DNA of 9,674 nt from Rhodospirillales bacterium (lineage in GTDB: Bacteria > Pseudomonadota > Alphaproteobacteria > QKFK01 > SZUA-500). Made by a program: the position numbers and the translations under genes. Below the pieces are notes generated by a model. The model saw nothing but the letters and a program-made list of their open reading frames with translations, had not been told where the DNA came from and searched no databases. Location of the stretch: NCBI GenBank assembly GCA_003252195.1, contig QKFK01000084.1, forward strand, positions 1-9,674, given 5' to 3'. Shown in pieces: positions 1 through 6,721 of this stretch. Each line of letters opens with the position of its first letter. Position 1 is the stretch's first letter.

Positions 1-24
1 TTTGTATGGTGAGTATAGTATCGT

Positions 25-46
25 CTAGTCTAGTTAAGCTAGTTAA
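25..46. repeat. Short CTAG-containing direct repeats at the pheA 3' end
   Basis: CTAGTTAA occurs at 30-37 and 39-46, with a further CTAGT at 25-29. The repeat overlaps the pheA stop codon. It is too short to assign a function and is not a recognisable terminator. Confidence 0.4.
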
Positions 47-972
47 TACAGTTCTGTCCTGCTTTTGCTTTTTGGGTATGTGCCAAGACAATGCACCTCT
101 AAGGTTTGTTCTTTGAGCTCGTTATATACGGCTTGTCCAACTTCTGTTGTTGGGTTTATTTCTACATCAACATAGAAATGAGGTTGAGAATGGCGTTCTC
201 CCATCATATATGTTTCAAGCTTGCTTAAATTTACATCATATTTTTTAAATATATTAAGCACATTAACCAAAGAGCCAGGTACGTTTAATGTTTGAAACAC
301 AAACGTTGATATAGCTTCTTCTTCTATATATTCTGGTTTTAATGGTGTTTGTGATAAGACTAAAAAGCGAGTTGTGTTGAACATGTCATCTTCAATATTT
401 TCACGCAAAATAGTCATAGAATATCTGGTCGCACCACTTGGGCCAATTGCCGCAATATCACGAGCTTTGAGTTGAATAATGTCACGGGCAGCACCTGCTG
501 TATCCCAAGCTTCTTTTTGTCTGGCATATGATAAATTTTTGCGTACAAACTTTTGACATTGAGCTAAACCCTGAGGGTGACTTCTTATTTCTTTGATGCG
601 AGACATTGCATTCTCAATTTCTTCTTGAGTAGGAGCTCTATCTTTCCATTTAATTAATTCTTCCATTGATGCATCTTCAGGCGGAGTGCCTTTAACTGCT
701 TTTGTTGGCATTAACAAACAGTGATGAATTGGCATAAAATATTCCCCAACAATGTAAAGCCCAGATGCTGGTAATATATTGTATACTTCCATAACCCTAC
801 CAGCATATGAATTATCAACAGGGATAATTGCATAGTCAGCTTCACCGCTTTTGACAAGCTCCATCGCATCACCGAAGGATTGGCATCCTCTTGGAGAATC
901 TTCGGGGAATAGTTCTTTGCAAGCAATGTATGAAAAAGCTCCAACTGCGCCTTGGAAGGTTATAACTGCCAT
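43..972 (-). CDS. pheA: Prephenate dehydratase with C-terminal ACT domain
   Basis: This cytoplasmic enzyme converts prephenate to phenylpyruvate in phenylalanine synthesis. The 309-residue protein opens with FQGAVGAFS (6-14), then has PVDNS (51-55, usually PIENS), SHPQGLAQC (131-139), DTAGAA (157-162) and the catalytic TRF motif (201-203). The ACT domain follows from about 221, with GSLV (233-236) and LETYM (252-256) at the Phe-binding positions. No chorismate mutase domain is fused to it. LETYM resembles alphaproteobacterial enzymes rather than the ESRP form. A segment of about 30 residues (93-126), rich in E and K, sits between the PIHHCLL and SHPQ blocks and looks like an insertion relative to typical family members. 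The ATG is preceded by AAAAAGGA seven bases upstream. That site lies inside the 3' end of tyrC, which suggests translational coupling. Family assignment is firm; whether Phe inhibits this enzyme is not known from sequence. Confidence 0.96.
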   Translation of the reverse strand: MAVITFQGAVGAFSYIACKELFPEDSPRGCQSFGDAMELVKSGEADYAIIPVDNSYAGRVMEVYNILPASGLYIVGEYFMPIHHCLLMPTKAVKGTPPEDASMEELIKWKDRAPTQEEIENAMSRIKEIRSHPQGLAQCQKFVRKNLSYARQKEAWDTAGAARDIIQLKARDIAAIGPSGATRYSMTILRENIEDDMFNTTRFLVLSQTPLKPEYIEEEAISTFVFQTLNVPGSLVNVLNIFKKYDVNLSKLETYMMGERHSQPHFYVDVEINPTTEVGQAVYNELKEQTLEVHCLGTYPKSKSRTELY

Positions 973-975
973 TTT

Positions 976-1905
976 TTAATCCTTTTTGGTTTGTTGCGAT
1001 AACAATATTTTCTCATTTTCGGGTTGATGTTGTCCCGCGTCAATAATTTCTTTGCGAATTTTACGTGTTCTCGTAAATAACTTTTCTAAAGTTTCGCCAT
1101 CATCCCATCTAATAGCTCTTTGAAGAGCAATCAAATCTTCGTTAAAACGCTGTAAAACTTCTAATATCGCATCTTTATTGCTCAAGAATATATCACGCCA
1201 CATTATTGGGTCAGAGCCAGCAATACGCGTAAAATCTCTAAAACCACCTGCGGAATATTTAATTACTTCACTTAGTTCTTCATCGCGTAAATCATCAGCT
1301 GTGCCAACAATAGTGTAAGCAATTAGGTGAGGGAGATGTGATACTGCAGCCATGATTTTGTCGTGATGCTCAGCAGGCATTTTAGTTATTTGCATGCCAG
1401 CGCTTTCCCAGATTTTGCTAACTTTATCTAAAGCCTCTAAAGAAGTGTTTTTTGTGGGGGTAAATATAAACCAACGCCCAGTAAACAATTCTGCAAATCC
1501 AGATTCTGGACCGCTTTTTTCTGTTCCTGCAATGGGGTGTCCTGGTACAAAATGCGCGGTTGGTGGAAGTAATGGTTCTATTTCTTTTATTACAGATGAT
1601 TTTACAGAGCCAACATCACTAATAATAACCCCTTCTTTTAGATGCGGGGCAATCGCCGTTGCTATGTTTTTATAAGTTTTAACGGGAGTGCATATCATTA
1701 TTAAATCAGCGTCTTTTACCGCATCAATAAGGTTATCTGCTTTTTCATCAATAATACCAAGTTCTAAAGCCATGTTGTTATTATGAGTGTTAGTATCAAA
1801 AGCGACCAATTTATCTGTTAGCTTGTTCTGTTTGATTACTCTAGCAATTGATGAGCCGATTAAGCCTATTCCGATGAAAGTGATTTGATTAAATAATGCA
1901 GGCAT
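976..1905 (-). CDS. tyrC: Prephenate/arogenate dehydrogenase (cyclohexadienyl dehydrogenase)
   Basis: This NAD(P)-dependent enzyme oxidatively decarboxylates prephenate (or arogenate) on the way to tyrosine. The 309-residue protein has a Rossmann GIGLIGSS motif (12-19) and D37 at the end of the second beta strand, which favours NAD over NADP. DVGSVK (97-102) and HPIAGTEKSG (123-132, with the family's catalytic histidine H123) follow. The all-helical dehydrogenase domain contains SHLPH (189-193) and GGFRDFTRIAGSDP. There is no fused chorismate mutase and no obvious ACT domain, so direct Tyr feedback through an ACT domain is unlikely. The ATG has AGGAG six bases upstream (1912-1916). It is the first gene of a minus-strand operon with pheA, whose ATG begins 3 bases after this stop. 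The name tyrC follows usage for such short dehydrogenases; tyrA is equally defensible. Prephenate versus arogenate preference cannot be read from the sequence. Confidence 0.95.
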   Translation of the reverse strand: MPALFNQITFIGIGLIGSSIARVIKQNKLTDKLVAFDTNTHNNNMALELGIIDEKADNLIDAVKDADLIMICTPVKTYKNIATAIAPHLKEGVIISDVGSVKSSVIKEIEPLLPPTAHFVPGHPIAGTEKSGPESGFAELFTGRWFIFTPTKNTSLEALDKVSKIWESAGMQITKMPAEHHDKIMAAVSHLPHLIAYTIVGTADDLRDEELSEVIKYSAGGFRDFTRIAGSDPIMWRDIFLSNKDAILEVLQRFNEDLIALQRAIRWDDGETLEKLFTRTRKIRKEIIDAGQHQPENEKILLSQQTKKD

Positions 1906-1991
1906 AAAGGGCTCCTAAAAGTAAAATATGTTTTTCGTTTATATATTTTTAAATCGCATGAGAATAAAATACAAGTCGATAGATAATCTAT

Positions 1992-1995
1992 GGAG
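1992..1995 (+). promoter_or_regulatory. Shine-Dalgarno deciding the prepilin peptidase start
   Basis: GGAG lies nine bases before the ATG at 2005. It overlaps the alternative in-frame ATG at 1990, which itself has no purine-rich site upstream. This favours the 2005 start. Confidence 0.6.
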
Positions 1996-2004
1996 AAAAT
2001 AATT

Positions 2005-2718
2005 ATGTTAGAATATTTAATTTATATCGCTGTGTTCGCATTGTTTTGCCCTGCTATGGCATCTAGATTTGATAAATTTATGCCAGCAGATCCAGCGACT
2101 GCCATAGTTTATATGTTGCATAAACCTCGTTTTACTAAAACAAAGAATGTTGCTAGGGCTAAGCTGTTTATAGGGTTATGGCGCAAATTCTTATGGCGTA
2201 GTGTTGGGTTTGCTGTTTTGGCTCTGTTATGTGGTGAGTTGGTTATTAGGCAACAATATGCTAGCGGTAATGTTGGCTGGTATGTAGTGCTAATATGCTT
2301 TTTATCACTATTATCAGCAATTGATATTAGAATGTGCATATTGCCAGATTTACTCACTGTGCCTTTGATGGCTTTAGGTGTTGCTTATGCCGTATACGGA
2401 GAAGGTCTCTCTCCAGAAGAAAGCGTTCTTGGTATAGGGGGTGGTTACGCCTTGCCAGTTGTTGCATCTGTTTTAATGTATAAATTTGCTCCACGTGGCA
2501 TGGGCGGAGGAGATGTTAAAATGTTAATGGCTTTAGGTGCGTGGCTTGGGGTAGAAAAGCTGATAATTGCGGTGGTTTTATCATTTATTGTTTTTGTAAT
2601 CATATCTGTTTTTACGCGCAAAAAATCTGGCCCTTATGGTCCTGCTCTATCTATAGCTACAATTATAGCTATTTCATATGATTTTTCTTGTTTGTATCCG
2701 CTAATTGGTTTGGGATAA
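2005..2718 (+). CDS. Short A24-family prepilin peptidase
   Basis: This is a polytopic inner-membrane aspartyl protease of the type IV prepilin peptidase family, which removes leader peptides from pilins or pseudopilins. From the ATG at 2005 it has 237 residues and about seven hydrophobic segments. The first catalytic Asp is in SAIDIRMCILPD (D107) and the second in GMGGGDVK (165-172, D170), followed by LMALGAWLG. The C-terminal GPYGPAL resembles the family's IPFGPFLA motif. The N-terminal loop has no CxxC pairs, so the methyltransferase half of PilD-type enzymes is absent or degenerate, as in CpaA-like enzymes. I chose 2005 because GGAG (1992-1995) lies nine bases before it. An in-frame ATG at 1990 would add five residues (242 total) but has no Shine-Dalgarno upstream. 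No pilin or secretion genes are nearby, so the substrate is unknown. Its stop abuts the stop of the converging gene. Confidence 0.88.
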   Translation: MLEYLIYIAVFALFCPAMASRFDKFMPADPATAIVYMLHKPRFTKTKNVARAKLFIGLWRKFLWRSVGFAVLALLCGELVIRQQYASGNVGWYVVLICFLSLLSAIDIRMCILPDLLTVPLMALGVAYAVYGEGLSPEESVLGIGGGYALPVVASVLMYKFAPRGMGGGDVKMLMALGAWLGVEKLIIAVVLSFIVFVIISVFTRKKSGPYGPALSIATIIAISYDFSCLYPLIGLG

Positions 2719-4650
2719 TTATTCAGGAATATTATCTAGGTATGTTTTGATTACAGTATCAGCAAAGGTGTTTTCTGTATCTGCCAAACTCTGTGTGTCT
2801 CCAATGCTTGATAAAAGTTTGTTGGCAGCAATAAAATACGTGCTAGCGTAATTGGCTCTGCGTTTGTTGCCACAATTCATAAAGGTGTCTATGGCATTGC
2901 TTAAATATTTTATAGCAAGATTCATTTGTCTTGATGGTTCTTTATATCTTGCTAGTAAAAAGTGATACACACCGATTCTGAATGTCGTTACACCCCATAA
3001 AAGAGGGTCGTCTTCTTTCTTTTTAGCTTCTAGGCATGCAAAAGATAGTGATATAGCAGTGTCTATGCTTGACGTTATTCCTGATAGAACACCGTGTAAC
3101 GCAAAGGCAAGAGCAATGCGGTTGGTGGTTTCTATCCATTTGTTCAAATGCTTTTCTTTGCTATAAAAGCTTAAAGATGAATTTAGATATTGCAAAGAGC
3201 GCTTTATATCTTCTTTTGAGCCATTACCAAATGCAAGTAGATAATATAATCCGCCAATATTAGCATCAATAGCTGACCATAAAACATTGTTGCTTTCTCG
3301 TATCATGGAACTCTGGGCATCAAGGAAGTTTTTAATAGCCTCATATATGAGTTCATGGTCTTTACATGATTGAACTAAATAACGATTACACAAGCCAATT
3401 TGATTTTTAATTATCATAAAGCTAATTTCATCTTTTTTGCTAATCATAGGTAGAGATTGCTCAAAAATACTTCTGGCTTTTTTTATGTAATCTTTGTTTT
3501 GAGAGATTATGCCTTGCCTTGCTAAAGCTTTGCCCAAACTAAACAAGTTTTGGGCTGATTTTACATCTTTTATATCAGATGAAATGTTTTTAATGGCTTT
3601 TTCAGCTACTTTTAGTGCTATAGGCAATTGTACGGCAATTAGCTCTTGCTCAGATTTTTGTTTTGGGATAATTCCTGCAAGCACAATCGCTGAGAATAAA
3701 TACGCGGCATCTTTGCTTATGTTTTGAGCAGGAAGATGTAAAGAGTTATAAGCTGTTATTTGACCTAATAAGGTTTCTTTGCCCTCGTCTTTTGAAACAA
3801 AATGAAGTTCTAGTGAATTATCCTCTGCCTCAATTTTTCCTAAAATTACAAGGTGAGCTTTCTTTTCTATTTCTCTATTTTCTTGCTCGTCATCACCAGA
3901 AAAAGAATTAACAGAGAAGCCAAGTAGTTTTTCAATGCTAGATGTTACTTCTTTGCGGATTTTATCTCCGCTATCATTCGTAAATGGGTAAAAAGCTATA
4001 TCAATAGAAGATAAAGGGGAGTTGGTTTTGTCTCCTACAAAGAATCTATTTATCCAAGAAAATAATGATGCATCTGTGTGTAATTCTCTATCTTCTTCGG
4101 ATGCATATTCTTCATCTGTTAGATCGTCAAGTGATTCGACGCTATCGTCATCATTATCTAGGTTTTCTATTTTATTGATTACATATTCTTGAGGATCAGC
4201 TTGTTCTTCTTTTACTGTGCTTTTTTCTTCTTCAATAGGTGCTTTTTTAGGTTGTTCTACTGCTTGTTTGGGGTTGCCTTCTTCAAGGTCTTTAATGATT
4301 TTCTCTATACCCTGATTGTACAGGTTAAACTTTGTCGTCATATTCATAAAAAGAGTAGATTGTAATGTAGGATCTCTTTTTAGTGATTTGGCAAAAACAT
4401 CTTTGTCAATTTTAACTGCAGCAACGGGGGTTTTTGTTACAGAAGTGAATACACTTTTTTCACGCATAAGCATGCCATATTCACCTACAAAGTGACCCCT
4501 GCTTAGAACTAGTAAATCGTACTCTTTTTCTGCAAGCGTCTTCGTTAATTGAACCTCTCCGTCAATTATTAAATACACGCAGTCTGAGTCTTCCCCTTCC
4601 ATCGTAAGAATAGAGCCCTCGGGAAGGTTTACTAAAATATTTTTTTTCAA
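2719..4650 (-). CDS. CNB-like / TPR-repeat protein (downstream paralog)
   Basis: This 643-residue protein has no signal peptide or transmembrane helix and is probably cytoplasmic; its exact function is unknown. Residues 1-110 form a cyclic-nucleotide-binding-like beta barrel, with the pattern LPEGSILTMEGE, YLIIDGEV and FVGEYGML (54-61). The arginine that normally grips the cyclic phosphate is missing: EKSVFTSVTK occupies that place. Residues 115-192 are a charged linker that becomes strongly acidic (about 138-192). A short aromatic helix (LFSWINRFF, 196-204) follows. An alpha/beta domain at 214-306 has IDIAFYPF, LVILGKIE and LELHFVS. From about 340 to 600 lie helical TPR-like repeats, with clear units around 436-495 and 525-592 (PLLWGVTTFRIG). 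Start: TTG with GGGG five bases upstream (4656-4659); an in-frame stop at 4666-4668 limits any extension, and the next Met (17) would cut the barrel. It is a paralog of the gene at 4739-6550. Confidence 0.85.
   Translation of the reverse strand: MKKNILVNLPEGSILTMEGEDSDCVYLIIDGEVQLTKTLAEKEYDLLVLSRGHFVGEYGMLMREKSVFTSVTKTPVAAVKIDKDVFAKSLKRDPTLQSTLFMNMTTKFNLYNQGIEKIIKDLEEGNPKQAVEQPKKAPIEEEKSTVKEEQADPQEYVINKIENLDNDDDSVESLDDLTDEEYASEEDRELHTDASLFSWINRFFVGDKTNSPLSSIDIAFYPFTNDSGDKIRKEVTSSIEKLLGFSVNSFSGDDEQENREIEKKAHLVILGKIEAEDNSLELHFVSKDEGKETLLGQITAYNSLHLPAQNISKDAAYLFSAIVLAGIIPKQKSEQELIAVQLPIALKVAEKAIKNISSDIKDVKSAQNLFSLGKALARQGIISQNKDYIKKARSIFEQSLPMISKKDEISFMIIKNQIGLCNRYLVQSCKDHELIYEAIKNFLDAQSSMIRESNNVLWSAIDANIGGLYYLLAFGNGSKEDIKRSLQYLNSSLSFYSKEKHLNKWIETTNRIALAFALHGVLSGITSSIDTAISLSFACLEAKKKEDDPLLWGVTTFRIGVYHFLLARYKEPSRQMNLAIKYLSNAIDTFMNCGNKRRANYASTYFIAANKLLSSIGDTQSLADTENTFADTVIKTYLDNIPE
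4075..4239 (-). other. Acidic low-complexity linker in the downstream CNB-TPR protein
   Basis: Residues about 138-192 are dominated by Asp and Glu, with clusters such as NDDDSVESLDD and SEEDRE. The segment separates the CNB-like barrel from the alpha/beta domain and is likely disordered. The upstream paralog keeps its acidic tract at the C-terminus instead. Confidence 0.7.
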
Positions 4651-4655
4651 AATAT

Positions 4656-4659
4656 CCCC
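4656..4659 (-). promoter_or_regulatory. Ribosome binding site for a TTG start at 4650
   Basis: On the minus strand GGGG lies five bases before TTG. It is a modest Shine-Dalgarno match. The start is supported mainly because the encoded residues align with the beginning of the paralog's barrel and an in-frame TAA sits 15 bases further upstream. Confidence 0.5.
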
Positions 4660-4738
4660 GCAGGATTATAAAATTCTTGTATATTGTAACTTTAAATCCA
4701 ATAGAATTAAACCTAACAGTCAGTATACTTTATAGACT

Positions 4739-6550
4739 TTAAGTAGTAAATTCAAATTCTTCATCATCACCTTTTTCTAAGGCTTTTATCCAATCATCAT
4801 TATCATCTGATGGGTTCATGATCTCTTTTTTCCAGTCGTCATCATCATCAGATAAATATCCTCTGCCACTAAAGTTAGCGAGAGTCGCTTTGGCGCGTTT
4901 AAGGTTTTTTGCTGTAATGTCTGCAGATTTATCCATTTTTAGTTGCTTGTAAATTTCTAAGGCAGCTTCAAATACTTTAACAGATTTTTCAAGATTGCCT
5001 TGACTGTCTTCATATTTTGCCAACATGAACAATGCTGAGCCAATGTTGTTTTGTGTAACAGCCCATAAAGTAGGCTTTTCTTCTTTAGAGCGCACATTAA
5101 GCGTTTTTGCAAAGAGCTGTATAGCTTGTTTGATGGCGTCACCACTTCTAGATTGGTCGCCATACAACTGATAGGCCTTGGCAAGTTGGCTTGATACTTC
5201 TGCCCACTTTTCAGAGTTAGATTGAGGGGAGTAATATTTTAAGGCTTCTTTGAAAGAGGATATAGCTTCTTTTAATGGGGCTGTTTCACCCGATAAAAAG
5301 GAGTTGAGATAACATGCGCTACCGAGCTTTTGGTAAGCAATAGCTGTTATGTCAGGGTGTGAGTTTCCTATTATGCTATCTAATATATTTTCAAAAGAAG
5401 ATGTAGCGGTGAATACCTCACTCATATCTTTTTTCTTCTCTGCATTATGCAATGAGATTAGTCCAAGTTGCAGGGAAGCCATTATGAATAAATCACCGTT
5501 CCTCTCGGCTATTGACAGAGCATCTTTTAGTGTTTCAATTGCCTTGTTGTGCCAGAACATGTTGCCTGTGATGTTTGCAGATTTAATACAAGACATCGCA
5601 TGGCAATATAAATTATGTGCTTGAGATTCTGCGTCTACTTGTTTTGCCTGTATCTCAAGAGATTTTTCTGCATCTTTTAAGGTTAGTGGCAAAAATGAAG
5701 TAACATATTGAGCTTGGGTCAAATTTAATTTATCAGATTGGCTGAGCGTGATAGGCAGGATTAAGTCACATGCTTTTGATGAATCTCCAATCCTAACGTT
5801 AACCGAGTTGCGCAAGCTGATGGACCCTGATTCATATTCAGCTGATTTTAATGGAGATACGAAGCGTAGTTTTAACAGGTTGCTTTTGCTAATTACCTCG
5901 CCAATTATCATTAGGTTTATTCTGTTTAGCTCGCTGTCAGGAGTTAAATTTAATAAATCAGGTATTTCTTGTGTTTTTATGATGTTTATACCAGGAATGC
6001 TCTCAAGCTTTTTAGTAATAAAATCACGGTTTTTTCCATCTTTGTCTTGAACAAAAACAGGAAGCAAAATGTTTATCATAGAGTTAGATGGAATAGCCTT
6101 GTTTTTGGGGCTAAATAAAGACAGTAGCCAGTCAATAAAACCTGTTGTCTTGTTCTCTCTCTTTTTTTCAATCGCCTTTTCTTTTTCTTCTACGATTGTA
6201 AGAGACTGAGATTTAGGAAGAGATGGATCAGAGGGTGAGTTGTCTATTTTTTTAGATAGGCTTTGGATTATTTTTTGGCTAAGCTCTGGTTTTTTCATTG
6301 CCTCAGCTAGTTTTTCTGCATCATATACATCTAGCTCAACATCACTTTGTGCGATATAAGAATATGGGCTTGGTTTGTTGTTTAAGAGTGAGTATTCACC
6401 AATAAAATCGCCATTTTGTAGAGAGGCTATGTCTTTGTTAGAGCTACTAACAATAACAGAACCTTTGGTAATCATATACGCATAAGAAGAGGACGCTCCT
6501 TGAATAAGAATGCTGTCACCTTTCTTGAATGTACGGCTTTTAATTGCCAA
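4739..6550 (-). CDS. CNB-like / TPR-repeat protein (upstream paralog)
   Basis: This 603-residue protein is predicted cytoplasmic, with the same layout as the gene at 2719-4650. Residues 1-100 form a CNB-like barrel (FKKGDSILIQG, MITKGSV, FIGEYSLL at 49-56). The expected pocket arginine is replaced (KPSPYSYIAQ). A basic/acidic linker runs through 105-135, then an aromatic helix GFIDWLLSLF (137-146). An alpha/beta domain spans 158-246, with INILLPVF, LMIIGEVI and LKLRFVSP. From about 290 to 535 come TPR-like repeats, including LWAVTQNNIGSALFML (495-510), the signature of a TPR family I recall as common in alphaproteobacteria. The C-terminus carries a two-copy acidic 14-residue repeat. The two paralogs align across barrel, alpha/beta domain and the last repeats. 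Start: TTG with a perfect GGAGG (6558-6562) seven bases upstream. A signalling or scaffold role is inferred from the architecture only. Confidence 0.87.
   Translation of the reverse strand: MAIKSRTFKKGDSILIQGASSSYAYMITKGSVIVSSSNKDIASLQNGDFIGEYSLLNNKPSPYSYIAQSDVELDVYDAEKLAEAMKKPELSQKIIQSLSKKIDNSPSDPSLPKSQSLTIVEEKEKAIEKKRENKTTGFIDWLLSLFSPKNKAIPSNSMINILLPVFVQDKDGKNRDFITKKLESIPGINIIKTQEIPDLLNLTPDSELNRINLMIIGEVISKSNLLKLRFVSPLKSAEYESGSISLRNSVNVRIGDSSKACDLILPITLSQSDKLNLTQAQYVTSFLPLTLKDAEKSLEIQAKQVDAESQAHNLYCHAMSCIKSANITGNMFWHNKAIETLKDALSIAERNGDLFIMASLQLGLISLHNAEKKKDMSEVFTATSSFENILDSIIGNSHPDITAIAYQKLGSACYLNSFLSGETAPLKEAISSFKEALKYYSPQSNSEKWAEVSSQLAKAYQLYGDQSRSGDAIKQAIQLFAKTLNVRSKEEKPTLWAVTQNNIGSALFMLAKYEDSQGNLEKSVKVFEAALEIYKQLKMDKSADITAKNLKRAKATLANFSGRGYLSDDDDDWKKEIMNPSDDNDDWIKALEKGDDEEFEFTT
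4769..4852 (-). repeat. Two-copy acidic 14-residue tail repeat
   Basis: Codons 567-594 encode SDDDDDWKKEIMNP followed by SDDNDDWIKALEKG, two in-register 14-residue units sharing SDD.DDW.K. DDEEFEF follows directly. The DNA is rich in GAT triplets (plus-strand ATC/TCA runs near 4761-4769, 4793-4806 and 4839-4850), which could expand or contract by slippage. Confidence 0.8.
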
Positions 6551-6557
6551 AATAGTT

Positions 6558-6562
6558 CCTCC
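6558..6562 (-). promoter_or_regulatory. Strong ribosome binding site for a TTG start at 6550
   Basis: A full GGAGG on the minus strand lies seven bases before TTG. No ATG in the right frame competes, and the residues from this TTG align with the start of the paralog. The non-AUG start is therefore well supported. Confidence 0.8.
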
Positions 6563-6653
6563 AAATACAAAACCATATTAATAGAATAACTTATAACAAA
6601 TAAATATAGATTTAACATATAGTTTTTTCATTATTTTTTTAATCTGTCTTGTA

Positions 6654-6659
6654 TATAAT
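6654..6659 (+). promoter_or_regulatory. Possible -10 element for the ion channel gene
   Basis: A perfect TATAAT lies 62 bases before the channel ATG, in the 171-base divergent spacer. No convincing -35 is visible at 16-18 bases upstream (the region is T-rich, TTATTT). The spacer is very AT-rich, so a chance match is plausible. Confidence 0.35.
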
Positions 6660-6708
6660 CAACAATTATCGTATATTCCAATACAGTTGTTTGTTTTTAG
6701 TTGAGTTT

Positions 6709-6715
6709 GAAGGGG
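6709..6715 (+). promoter_or_regulatory. Shine-Dalgarno deciding the channel start
   Basis: GAAGGGG lies six bases before the ATG at 6722. The open frame also reaches a TTG at 6701, but that start would place this site inside the coding sequence and adds only seven residues. Confidence 0.75.
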
Positions 6716-6721
6716 TATAAA

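Noticed and set aside
1394..1675. 93-codon open frame on the plus strand inside tyrC
   Set aside because: It is antisense to conserved dehydrogenase motifs, with no credible product.
4665..4670. TATAAT on the minus strand before the downstream CNB-TPR gene
   Set aside because: No -35 match lies 16-18 bases upstream, and the transcript would start only about eight bases before the TTG. Chance is likely in AT-rich DNA.
6701..6721. TTG start extending the channel by seven residues
   Set aside because: The Shine-Dalgarno GAAGGGG lies between this TTG and the ATG at 6722, so the ATG is the natural start.
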